Positions 48,653-59,524 of a stretch of 64,000 bases of DNA are shown piece after piece (the stretch's first letter is position 1; each line of letters starts with the position of its first letter). Source of the stretch: Strigops habroptila. Taxonomy: Eukaryota > Chordata > Aves > Psittaciformes > Psittacidae. The notes beneath the pieces were generated by a model, which was not told the origin of the DNA, did no database searches, and saw only the letters and a list, made by a program, of their open reading frames with translations. The stretch is taken from positions 65,767,225 through 65,831,224 of the forward strand of contig NC_044282.2 of the NCBI RefSeq assembly GCF_004027225.2, in the 5' to 3' direction. A program made the translations under genes and the position numbers.

Positions 48653-49510
48653 CTGTGGAAGCAGGGATGAAGAAGGAGAAAAGATAAATAAGGTCACTTT
48701 GCTATCAGCAATCACTGTCTCCTTGCTTATCTGGAAAGCCAATATTTAACAATTTCTTCTTTCCTTCTTTGTATACCCTTCCCTGACAAACCACAGAGTT
48801 TCAGTCTTTGACTTGGGAATAAGAACAACTGCCACAGACCTACAATGGTCTGTGCTGTGTGCACATGGTACAGCATCAAATATGAGATCACAGAATGGTT
48901 AGGGTTGAAAGGATCATCTAGTTCCACCCCCCCTGCCATGGGCAGGGACACCTCACACTAGACTATGTTGTCCAAGGCTTTGTCCAACCTGGCCTTGAAC
49001 ACCGCCAGGGATAGAGCATTTACCACTTCCTTGGGCAACCTGTTCCAGTGCCCCACCCCCCCCTCACAGTAAAGAACTTCTTCCTTATACTAATCTGAAC
49101 TTCGCTGGTTTAAACCCATTACCCCTTGTCTTATTGCTACAGTCCCTGATGAAGAGCCCCTGATGAAGAGATCCTAGTGTAAACCCACTTATTTATTTAT
49201 TTATTTTAAATAACTGGAAGCAATTTAAAGCTAACTGAGAAGGAAAGGGGCAGAAAGGAAGCGGGGTGGTGTCTTTCAGGGCTGTGGGGTGAAACCCAAA
49301 CACCAGTCTTAGCTGTGGCAGACACAGCCCTTTAGACGGCAACACTGGAAGAAACCTTACTTGTTCTAGATGGTAGTGGTCAGAGCTATAATGGTCGTGA
49401 AGGTGTCCACGAGTGCAAATTCTTCGGTGTTCGCAGGATGCAGGAGAAGCCAGAGTTCGCACAGGCTGTTCCCTTTTTTGAGAGGAGTTAGAGGAGCTAT
49501 CTGTAGCGTT
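48002..49510 (-). CDS. SPRED2: SPRED2, Sprouty-related EVH1-domain protein 2, exons 5-6 (C-terminal part)
   Basis: SPRED proteins sit at the plasma membrane and suppress RAS-RAF-ERK signalling by recruiting neurofibromin through the EVH1 domain. The coding parts here are the complement of 49361-49510 and 48002-48652. They join in phase 0 and give 266 residues plus TGA, about the last two thirds of a protein I recall as 418 residues in human. Visible parts are the Ser-rich linker and KIT-binding region ([20 protein letters not shown]) and the full Sprouty domain, with 18 cysteines between RCVYC and RCCGG. The tail GKHKAAG is typical of the family. SPRED2 is preferred over SPRED1 and SPRED3 because of [28 protein letters not shown] and [13 protein letters not shown]. 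The EVH1 domain is encoded by exons not found in this window. There is no frameshift or stop. Confidence 0.96.
48886..49170 (-). mobile_element. CR1 LINE 3' end inside SPRED2 intron 5, sense to SPRED2
   Basis: On the plus strand it runs from 'gatcacagaatggttagggt' through 'tgccatgggcaggga' and 'caacctgttccagtgcc' to 'ccctgatgaagag'. The last motif is shared with the copy in ACTR2 intron 8, which suggests the same subfamily. The end carries a tandem duplication: 'ccctgatgaagag' at 49144-49156 is repeated at 49158-49170. It is 5'-truncated and inserted in the same direction as SPRED2 transcription. Confidence 0.94.
49189..49207. repeat. (ATTT)n short tandem repeat
   Basis: About five units of TTAT/ATTT directly beyond the CR1 in SPRED2 intron 5. 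Confidence 0.85.
49361..49510 (-). CDS. SPRED2: SPRED2 exon 5 (50 codons)
   Basis: Minus-strand exon with acceptor 'ttttaaaacag' and donor gtaagg, phase 0 at both ends. It reads [20 protein letters not shown], then [12 protein letters not shown] and [16 protein letters not shown]. This is the Ser-rich linker between EVH1 and the KIT-binding region, and matches the SPRED2 pattern [15 protein letters not shown]. Clear SPRED2 signature and intact splicing into exon 6. Confidence 0.95.
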
Positions 49511-52499
49511 CTGTTTTAAATGGAAAGGAGGGGAAAAAATCGTCATACATACAGTTGTTACTGCAGACAGTATTAAAAGAGATGTTTTGCCACTCACTGA
49601 CTTTGCGCACACCTGCGATGTAGGCAACACCTGACAGCAGGCAGCTTCATGAAGTTTCCCATAAAATACTTGAAAGAGGCAGATCTGTTGCCAGGCCATA
49701 AAAGCTGTCGCCACACACATGGAAAAATAATATGCCATAGCCTACCCATGACACATTCACCAACACCACTTGTATTTGCTTGGCATGCTATTTGTTACAC
49801 TGGGCACTGCAAGATGATGAGTGTTCGCACTAGAAACTACCTCAAAAGGGCAAAGTTAAACCCTGTCAATTGATGCAATTGTGTAAGTCTTGTGGGCAAG
49901 CTCAGACAGAGCATCTGTGTGCCCAGGCTGTACCCCACTAGTTACTCAGGCTACAAAAATATTGGCAATTCTGATAACCTGCAGGCATCCTATTAAGCCA
50001 AAAACTCCCTTACAAGTTCTTCTCGAAACACTCACCGAATTCCAGTTCATCACAGGCCACTTGAATAATCAGCTTCCCTTTAGAAACTCCAGGGGCTTTT
50101 TTCCCCCTCGTCACTAATTTCTAATGTGCAATGAGTGTTACTTGTATTTTTATACATTCCTGCCTCATGGTGACCACTTTCTTTAGGTTAATTGGCTACA
50201 TCATTACACAACGACGATCATGAAAGGGTGAAATACCACACAATAACCTGCTGTTGCCAATACCTGCAGCTTCTTAATATACGTATTTTTCTTCCTAGAG
50301 AAATACACAGTGGGGTACCACTCTTAGCCACCCTCACTCCATATTCCTTCCTTGATTAAAACAGTTTCCATGCAATATCCAGTCATTCAGGACTTTGCCC
50401 ATTAATTCTTTTCATAGATTGCTTGGGCTTTTTTTCTATTACCATGAGAGGAGAACTGTTAAATACACTAACAGATCAGGAGCAGGAAAAAGAGCCTCCA
50501 TGCATCAGAAGAGCTGTAACACTGCACTAAATATTGGTGCTTTGAACTAAGAAAAACCTCTAACCCTCTCTAACTAATAAGCTGTGCTGCAGGTCTGAGG
50601 AGTCCAAGGGAAAGGTTTCCATTTGCCACAACAGTCAGCTAGAGACACAACCTCCAGAGCAGAAAAAAGCTGTATCAGTAATGGGAGAAGACTGGTTTTA
50701 CCTGAAAAACCTTCTCTCCTTGTCAAGAATGCACTCTCTGAATGTTATTTTCCAATGAATCGTACTAGACACGTCTCTTACTTCAAGAATACAAGAACCT
50801 TCATTGTGGATATCTGTTTATTCTGAAAACAACACTCTGCAAGACTCTGTCCAAAGGTGAGAACACCTTAAAGCATTACAACACAAACCAGATGTTGATC
50901 CTCTTTAACCGGTACAGCACTTAAAAAGCACTGCACTCCCAACTTACTTTGCTGAAAGCAAATACACAGATCTGTTTGCAGTGTGATGTACAGCCAGGCT
51001 GGGTTATCTGAGAGGTGCAACAAGCAGAATGAGTTTTGAACGCCTGACCCACCCATTAGGAACTGACTTTAAATGCATGTGTTTGTTTTGGTTGGTTTTT
51101 TCTCCTTTTTTTAAATGAGTATGTAGAAGCAGAACTCTAGGGGTAGTCAACAACACCTCTCCAATGTAACTGCACTGATATTCAGGCTCTTTTTAGAAAG
51201 TGGTTTGATCAGCCCAATCTTCATAACTTGTAAGACAAAGGCTCTTCAAATCTGGCATTTAAACCCTTCAAAGACAATTCTTGTGCCTTTAACTTTAGGT
51301 CCCACAATATCTAGTACATTTTGGGGACATTTCAGATGAAAATGAGCAGCCTCTACAAGTACTTCATAGTAACATTGAGCTTCCAACCTATCTGGAAAAT
51401 CAGAGTTGAGTTAGGATTTAGTTACAACAGCCTCCTCACACGAGTACCTTTTCGCAGTGCTGTATGCGGTGCAGACCCAGATGCCAAGCTGTAATTTAAG
51501 CTCAGAACAACACCAGAAAGGCACACACCCCATATTCCGGGCAGCCTCAGCCTGCAGCGTGCTCTCTAAGTTAAACTTTGACTGGCATGAACCAGAAAGG
51601 AGGCAGGGCCTTAACACAGTGCCGTGCCAGGCAGCAGGACCCTTTACCTTCACTGGAACCCTGGCTGAGGCCAGCTGGGACAAGCCTTTCGTGGATACAC
51701 TCTGAAAACATCGAGGGTGCTCATGGTCAAAATAATGAAGCCTGGGAAAGTTACCCAAGTGGAGGAGGTTGCACATACCCGCCTGCAACCCCCTCACCCT
51801 CCTGGATGAAAATAAAAGTCCCAAACTGGATATAACTGCTAAGATAATCTCAGTGGGGCAGCTGGGAGCTATAACCAGCCCTCCAAGCAGCGTGCTATTT
51901 GCTGCCTCTCGGGGAAGGCAGTATTTCTGCAACAGGCAACTGGAAAAGAGGCTGTAGTGATTTTTATCTTGCCCAATTCATATCTATCCTTGCTTTCCTC
52001 CACACCTTCTTCTCCTTCAGACCCAGCAGGGCAACTGAGCCTCTCCTCCACATGTGTTGACATGGCTACAAAACCTGTTTGCAGCATACCACAGAGGCTG
52101 CGGCTCTGGCCTCCGCTTTCACCTTATTAAAAATTGCTGTATTTCCACGTTCAGTGTCCTCAGATTAGAGGGGCAGTTTGCCAACACAAACACTTACTCT
52201 AAGCACCCAGAATGGGGGAAAGCAAGCTGTCCCAGACTAGGCTCTGCTCACTGGTCCGTAAAAAAGTTCATGCTGCCTCCTGTTTGGTGACTCTAAAGGC
52301 AACTGGTTGACAAACGCAGTGTCTGCAGGGTTACCTTGCTGATCATCGGCTGGGGTAAGCGCTGTTACTTTCCAACAAGGTTCCCCATCAAAGCTTCAAA
52401 CTTCTATAGGAGAAGGAAGAGAACACTCTCTCTTCTCCTATATGGTTTGAAGATTGGGAATAAAAGGTAGAAAATACCCCCTCTCCTAAGCAGCAGGTC

Positions 52500-53408
52500 A
52501 CCAATGAACTCCACAGGATCCTCCCCTGTGCTGGTGAGCATACTCATCAATGAGCTGAAGAGAGAAGTGAACAACAAGATGACACAGTTTTCTGATGAAA
52601 CTTAAAATTATTCAAGGAGGCGAAAATGAAAGCTGATTGAAGACTTGCTTAAGAATCTCCTAATGCTGAGAGAACGGATGTTAAAACAAAAACTTACCCC
52701 TGAAGTGCAAAGTGACAGAAACACCTTGATCTGACATGTACAATGATGCGCTCTGAGCCAGCTATCGCTGCTCAGGAAAGAGGTCTTGGGATTAAACCAG
52801 ACAGCCCTGTGAGAGTGTCAGCTTGGTGGCTCAGCAACAGATTAAACAAAATAAAGCACCAGCAATTAAGATGATCGTCAAGGCATTGCACGTATCTGCT
52901 GAGCTTCCCCTATCTGTGGTTCTGCCTCCCCTCCACCCTGTGTAAATAAGGGTATTTCCACCACGGCAAGCTCACAGAGCCATGGTCAGGACAATAAAGG
53001 ACACGGGATGGCTTCTCAACAACAGCTAACTAAAGAGCCTCGGTCTCTTCAGCCTGGAAAAGAGATGGTGGAAGGGACCATGAAGATGGGAAGGGAAGAA
53101 GTTTACTGAATCCCGAGTCCCATGGGAACATGAATAGGAAGAGATTATCCTACTGGTATCCTTCAGAAGAGAAGATCACAAAGCATTCACTGGAACAGGC
53201 TCAGATAAGGTTCAAACAGAAGGAGGTACTTCTGAGAGAGCGTATAGTTAAAATGTGGTTCATGAAGCCATGTGGAAACCCTCAGAAGAAAATAAGTGAC
53301 TGAGGATCAAAGGCATGACGATGCTCAGGCCTTCAGAATTGTTCTGTTCTCTCAGTACCACTCCACTGGGACAGAACCTGCACTTGGTGACTGTCGAAAA
53401 TTAGGCAG
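52500..53408 (+). mobile_element. Ancient CR1/L3-like LINE remnant, antisense in SPRED2 intron
   Basis: Several blocks in order match the 3' part of the old CR1/L3-type LINE known from turtles and other amniotes. Examples are 'catactcatcaatgagctg', 'gatgacacagttttctgatg', 'aaattattcaaggaggcgaa', 'tgctcaggaaagaggtcttg', 'tcttcagcctggaaaagaga' and 'cttggtgactgtcgaaaatt'. The order and spacing fit a single element of about 900 bases in forward orientation, with every reading frame destroyed. Divergence is far greater than for the three CR1 3' ends elsewhere in the window. Limits are approximate, and identification rests on recalled consensus. Confidence 0.75.
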
Positions 53409-54153
53409 TTTCTCAAAGAAAAGGCACTCTCATCTGCAGCCAAGTGCCACTACAAACAAACGATGGCAAGACTTTGTTGGTGATGGAAACACAAAACAAT
53501 TTCTGTCCCCTACGACAACACTGGGTCTTGACTGGGATTTTCTACCACCAGCATAATGTGGTGAAAATTCTGGGGAGGCTGATGGAGGAGGGAGACATGA
53601 GAGCTTTGTTCCAAATACAACACACTCGCCTACAGGAATACATCTAGAAAGGACGTGGTCTCCAGAACCAGGCTATTTCACCAATGGAAAAACATGCCCC
53701 AAACCATTGAGCCACCAGTCCGTCAGAGAAACACTGTCTTCCTCTAAAGCCTGTTGAAACTAATCCAGCTCCAGTATTTGTTTTTGAGGGGAAACTATTG
53801 AAAACATGCCCAGTAGCCACATAAGAGAAATGAACCCAAAACTAAAGTTGTTGGAACAGGGAGTCCGGTAAGAAACTCTGTTTCAACATGCCCTCAAATG
53901 CTCAATTAGAGAAGCTTGTGCCGCACGTACTAGAACTTTGTGATTGCTATGGCGGTCATGAAGTCTTGTGGTTTCACTGCTTGGATAACAAAATCATTAA
54001 TCATGACCATAATAGTAATTCTGTAAAACCAGTGCAACACATTTCCTTTTGCAAGTGAGCTATACATATCTGAGTGAGCACACGTACTGTGTGTTTGATA
54101 TGGCTGCTTTGAGAAGCAACACCGGGCTTCTATATGCAAATGACTGCATTGTG

Positions 54154-54258
54154 ATTATATATATAAAATAAATTTAGTATTTTATTTATATAAAAATATA
54201 TTTTATATATATTATATATATATATAAAATATGTGTGTGTATATATATATATAAAAAA
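54154..54258. repeat. AT-rich palindromic tract with TA and TG repeats
   Basis: About 105 bases of almost pure A/T with (TA)n runs and one (TG)5 run. It contains a perfect 15-base inverted repeat: 'atattttatatatat' at 54198-54212 pairs with 54218-54232 across a 5-base loop. Such tracts can extrude as hairpins and are often length-variable. Confidence 0.9.
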
Positions 54259-57200
54259 AGTGACCCTGCTTCCCCTTCAGACTTTCCGAAGTGACTCATT
54301 AAATTAAAAACCCCTAGTCATTAGTAAAGAAGATTATGTTAATCATTCACTGCAGTTTGCTTCTCATTGAAATGGATTTGTTACACAGGAACGGCCGGCT
54401 AATCAGGTGCCTTAAGTAATATTCTGATAAGTATCCATCATAAAAACTGATGAGAAAAAGAAGCCTTCTCCTACTCCTGAACTGGACAGATCACCTTGCC
54501 TCTACTGGCTTTACAGAACAGGTTCACTCCATGTGATGCAACATCCAAGGGTGACTATGAAAAAAGAAGAAAGATTCATCTCAAAATCATGAAGCAATAA
54601 ATCCGCAGCAGCTTGTCAGAAATCGGCTGCCAGAGGGAAATCAGGGAGCTCTGTCACTTGTAACTTCCAGAAGTACTCTCAGCCAGCTTAAGCATTCGCA
54701 AGCTTGCTGTCAAAAACAATTGTGGGTCAAGGAAGACAAGATATTTTTTTCCCCTCTAGGATTTTAATGGCTCTGTGAGGTGGAGAGGACAAGAGGGAAT
54801 AGAAATATCATGATGTTGAACAAGTAGTTCTGCAAGTAATGATTCCTGAGGGAATCAAAACCCTGTGCCAGCCTGGCCTCTGCAAAGCACAAACCCTTTA
54901 CAAGCTGACCTGCTCTTTATTGCCATGCTCCTCTTTGCTCATCTCCCGCTGCCATGAAAGCTTCACACTTCATCACCCGTATCTGAGGGGGACTGCTGAC
55001 ACACAGCATGGAAAATGCAAAACAATGGTGGGGACTCAAGGTCTCATCTTTACCAAGGCAGTCTTTGGCAACAGCCAAAGCTCCCTGCAGGGGCTCCTGT
55101 GTTCACTTTGGGAAGCCCGGACAGGTTAAAGAGGAGCCCATCACCATCTCATCAGCTGGAAAGACATCCATGCCATCCCCAGGACAAGAAACCAGCTCTC
55201 TCACCAACTCACAGCTTGAGGATGAGCCTGGAAAAATGACATCCAACAAGCTGCATCCTCCCCATGCCGTAGCCTCAACCTCCGGCCGAGACCCATGCGA
55301 TTCGCTCCCCACAGGCAGCCAAATCCCTTTGTTTGTGTGCTCTGCCCAGGTGCAATCCCTTGGGATCCCCGGCACAAGCCAGCTCTTCTCCACTTGGCCC
55401 TTTTCATTCGCTGGAATAAAGGAAAACACAGCTGTGCTATCAATACGGAAAGGAAAATGATAAAGCCAGTGAAACAGTACTGCAACGAGCAGTGCCGCGC
55501 CGAGCGCCAATCTGAAGTTTATCTGCAGAGCCTCCACTGTTTATGAACTTCACAAAGAGGAAGTCTGAGAGTTATTTCGGACACATGGCAAAGAAACTTC
55601 CACCTTTCCAAAGAAATTAAGATAAAATGTAGTCTCCCAGAACTCCCTCAGCTTAATCTTGCCAGAACAAGCCCTTCCTTTCCCCCTTTTTTTATTTCAG
55701 AGCCTGAAGAGATACAGCACTTTTGAATTTCACAGAGAGGGGAAGAGCAAAAATCCTGATTTTTGTCTCAAAACACCTTTTTCTCTCTATTCAAGAAAAT
55801 GAGAAAAGGAAACAGTTGACATTTTGCATCCACCTCTAAGTGTGCCCCATATACCCAGGGCAGCCCACTTCAAAGGGGGCTTAGATTATCCAAGTATTAA
55901 GAAAAGGGTTCAGTGTGAAAAACCTCTTAAGATTTGAGACTCCTGTCTCCTGAGCACAAGCTTTTAATTTGTTATGGCAAGATAAAGCCACGGAAGAAAA
56001 TGCTTTTGTCGACTTTCTGTTTGTTTCCTATCACTGAAGACAAGACTGAGATTGTATTGAAGAAAATTGTTTCCATACATTTGTGAAACGTTTTGAGGCT
56101 CTCATCCACTGAGGACCGCTGGGGCTGAATCTAGTTCTGCTCCCTAGCAGACAGTCTGAAGGAAAAGCTTCGCGACAGATCATATTCCAGTACAGTTCAA
56201 AGACAAATTGGCTGTACACGACTATTACAATAAGCACGAATTCAGATTTTTTCTCAAACCAGAACAGGACTATAATTTCTCCAACATTTGGACTGTTTCC
56301 TAGTCACCACTTACACAAATACCAATAGAAAGCACAGAAATCTAGTTTTACTGCTACCTTTTTTATTTTTAAGTTTTGTGGTTATAGCTGTTAGTGCCAG
56401 AAAGATGCTGGTGGCTGCGCTGTCTTAAGTCAGCAAAACTTAAGGAACATTTACAAGGATTCAGTGCACAAGATCATCTCCATTAAGCTGATGCTAAACC
56501 CGATTCTGGCATCACCAGTCAGTTCTGCATGGACCGCAGATGTGACTTAACGACTCACTTTGAGGAGTAAAAAGAATAGATGAGAATCAGACGTGGTTAA
56601 ATGATACAGCAAACACTCAGATGTGGTAAAGGGGAACCTCAGTGAGATTTTCCTGTTTCGCTACTTGCCAGTCATACGAGGCGTCAGACATCTCTGCAAA
56701 AGCAGGCATCTGAAGAGATACAAAGAGAGATGCCTCCAAAAGTCAGAGGACTGAAGTAACACAGCACCCCATTTCGCTTGGGCTCAGCCCAGGACCAGAG
56801 GCTGCGAGCGGGTCCACACACCGTTTCCTTCCCATACAGTACCCCTTGCCTTGCATCACTGCACCACTGGACTAGAGCACCACTTCAATGGAAGAAAAAG
56901 TCTTTGCATCAGTTACTTATAAGGGAAAACCAAAATGCTGTAATGGGAAAAAACCCCAAACCACAAGCCCCAGTTACTGGGGCTGCTCCCCAGGCAGCAC
57001 AGCAATCCCACAGTCATGAGAGAGGGGTGGCTCTGCCTACCCACGAGGAGCTCAAGTCCTCATCAGCCTCCTTACCAGGACTCCTATGTTTCCTTCTTCA
57101 TTCCTCTAACAACTCCTTGCTGTGGCCTGACTGGATTTCTCCATGCTGATATAAGCTACATTGCTCCGGTGGGATTTTTTTTACCTAAACCTGGGAACCA

Positions 57201-59279
57201 TTTAAACCAACTAATTGCTTAAAACCATCTAGGGACAGAGTGAGGCTTTTCCTTTTTGCATAAAGGGCTCCACTAATCTGTTTATGCCTTTGAAATGACA
57301 TCTTGGTGTGGACTACAGCATTGTTGGGATGATCAGCTGCCCAATATTTGTGTTCGTACAGCTCTGAAGATTAGCAAAGCCTCCCTCCTCTAACGAGTAA
57401 TATTAGCCACGTTACCACAGCTGTGCTCTGCTAAGGCCATGAGAGACGGCCACTGAGATCTGTACCGCTGTGGAGAGGTGATGGTCCCAGCTTCTCCCTC
57501 CACCAGTCCCATCATCTACCCTGTACATGTGTTTGGGTGGAGAACCACAGCAATCCAGCCCCAAATCATTTGGATATCAACTCTGTGACCCTGGTTGACC
57601 ACTCATAGAGGTTTGTGCCCTGATGGCACAGGAGGGTCTCCAGGCAAAGCAGGGGACAGAGATGGGGGGTCTGGAGAGGAAAGTGGGTGCCAGGTCTTCT
57701 TTAGAGTCCTCTGTCTTTGACCTACTTGTCATCAGCATAGCTGCAATTAATTTGGACAGCAGTATCTCCTAATTTTAAGGTGCAAACAGAGAACTTGGCA
57801 CATCCAATACTGCTGAAAAGTGTTCCTTTTGGAAGATGGGTAAGGATGCTAGGAACTAAAGGAGTGAAGCTCAGCCAGGGGTGTTCAACACTGGACACGC
57901 ACAGGCGATGGCATGAGCCTGTGCTGCTGCTGAGCACAGCCAGGAACAGATGGATCCACATAACTGACCACTGAACCTCAGCTCTTCTACACAGAAACTG
58001 CCTGGGGGTGGGCAGGGTAGAAACAACTGAGGGAAGGGGAGAGAAAAATGCCAATGAAAATTGGATTAGCTAAACTAAAAGAATCAGTGCACCTAATCCA
58101 TCATTAATGTCTTTGTCATGTACAAATTCAACACTTCAGCCTCTAAATTCAGCAGCACGCTCCTCCTACAACACACCAGGTTACAAACAGAGGAGGGGGG
58201 GAAAACCTTAGTTAAATGCAAACTTCCCACAGCAGACTGATACGATATTTTAAGAAGTCAGTTAGGGGTCATTTATTCACACAGTTATGAGCATCCACGT
58301 TATTTTAGCTGGAATTCATCACCAAAATAGAATCCAACAGCTGATGCAAACTTTTAAAATACCCTCTTCACATGCACTGCAAATATGTCAGGCTCTGCTT
58401 AAAAATGTGATGGTACTTACTTACTTCTGCCTTTCCTTCTCCTTTTGCAGGCAGAGCCAGAGACAGATGAACTGCTTCCTATAATCACTTCTGATTTAAT
58501 TTTCATCAAATATTTACAAGATACAGGGCAAGCAGACCCTTGGCAAAACACATTAGGCAGGTGAGGGAGGGAAACAGGGCTGTTTAGATGCAGTTGTTTA
58601 TAATGCATTTCTGGACTGGGCAAAGGTCCATTTTGAGCTCCCCAGACTCTGCTGTTCTTCGTCCTCAGTTACTACCAAACACATGCCTGGGGGCAGAGGG
58701 AACACCATGCTGCAGGATTTTGTCAGAAGGCTGTGTTTTGGGTGGTTTTTTTTCTTTCTTTAAAAGGGCAAAAAGTGGAGCCTGCCACTTTAAAGGCAAA
58801 TCATTCTTGAAGCCACATGTAAAAGCATGTTTCATTGTTTAGCTTTAACAAACTCCTCCTTTTCCTTTCCAAACTCCCCCCAAAAAGAAACCCCAGACAC
58901 CAAAACCAACCTTTTGAGAGGATGCAACTAAATTATGGTTAGACTAGCAAAACTCCAGTGTACTTCAAGCAGCCTGAACTATATGCTTTGGTTTTTTTTC
59001 CTCTTTTCTACCTGTTACATGCGACAACAGATTCAAACCAGATTTGCCAGTGTTTAGACAGCATGTGGAAATTACAGGCTCCCTCATGAAGAACAGGGCA
59101 ACGCAGTCATTTGCCCCACAGTTCTGACACAGCCCCCTTCATACCACTGCCAAGAGGACGCTCCAGTTGGGCACCAGGACCTAAATGCTCACTGCCCTTT
59201 AAACTATGCGGAGAGGCTGGAATGACGGGTCTGAGCACAGCTTTGCCTGCTCTCTCCAGCCCCACATCCCTCCAACCAG

Positions 59280-59524
59280 CGCTGCCGGGTTATGTGCCGG
59301 GCGGCGAGTCCCTGCTCTCTGCCGTGGCACAGGAAGTTGTCAATCATCGCTCTGTCCCCTGGCCAATGCTGCTCTTTCCAACCCTGTTTACACCCCGCAC
59401 AGGGTCCGCTCTGTCCATCACCTTCAGAGGCGGCACCCGGGGCTGGCTGAGACACCCCAAATCCGGCTGGCATCCCCGGTGCCGCCTCCTGCGAGTGTCC
59501 CAGGACAAAGTGCTTTGTTTGACC
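59280..59524. promoter_or_regulatory. CpG-rich patch inside SPRED2 intron (function unproven)
   Basis: I count 16 CG dinucleotides in about 245 bases, against very few in the flanking kilobases, together with clearly higher GC. Overlapping open frames on both strands here are a by-product of base composition. A weak intragenic CpG island could mark an enhancer or alternative SPRED2 promoter. No TATA box, first-exon pattern or splice donor leading to a coding start was identified, so the regulatory reading is inference only. Confidence 0.35.

Larger units (their letters stand above)
48653..49360 (-). other. SPRED2: SPRED2 intron 5 (708 bp)
   Basis: In transcript sense it runs from donor gtaagg to acceptor 'ttccacag', phase 0. 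About 285 of its 708 bases are a CR1 3' end (48886-49170), with a small ATTT repeat at 49189-49207 beside it. The long open frame of exon 6 extends 30 codons into it only by chance. Confidence 0.93.

Noticed and set aside
55103..55537. 144-codon minus-strand frame that starts with a hydrophobic stretch resembling a signal anchor
   Set aside because: The frame opens with GTG rather than ATG, overlaps plus-strand frames of similar length, and shows no known domain after the hydrophobic part.
57060..57085. Donor-like sites near 57,070 and several others tested as the SPRED2 exon 4 boundary
   Set aside because: Translation upstream of each donor-like site lacks the expected acidic D-D-V-F-T segment.
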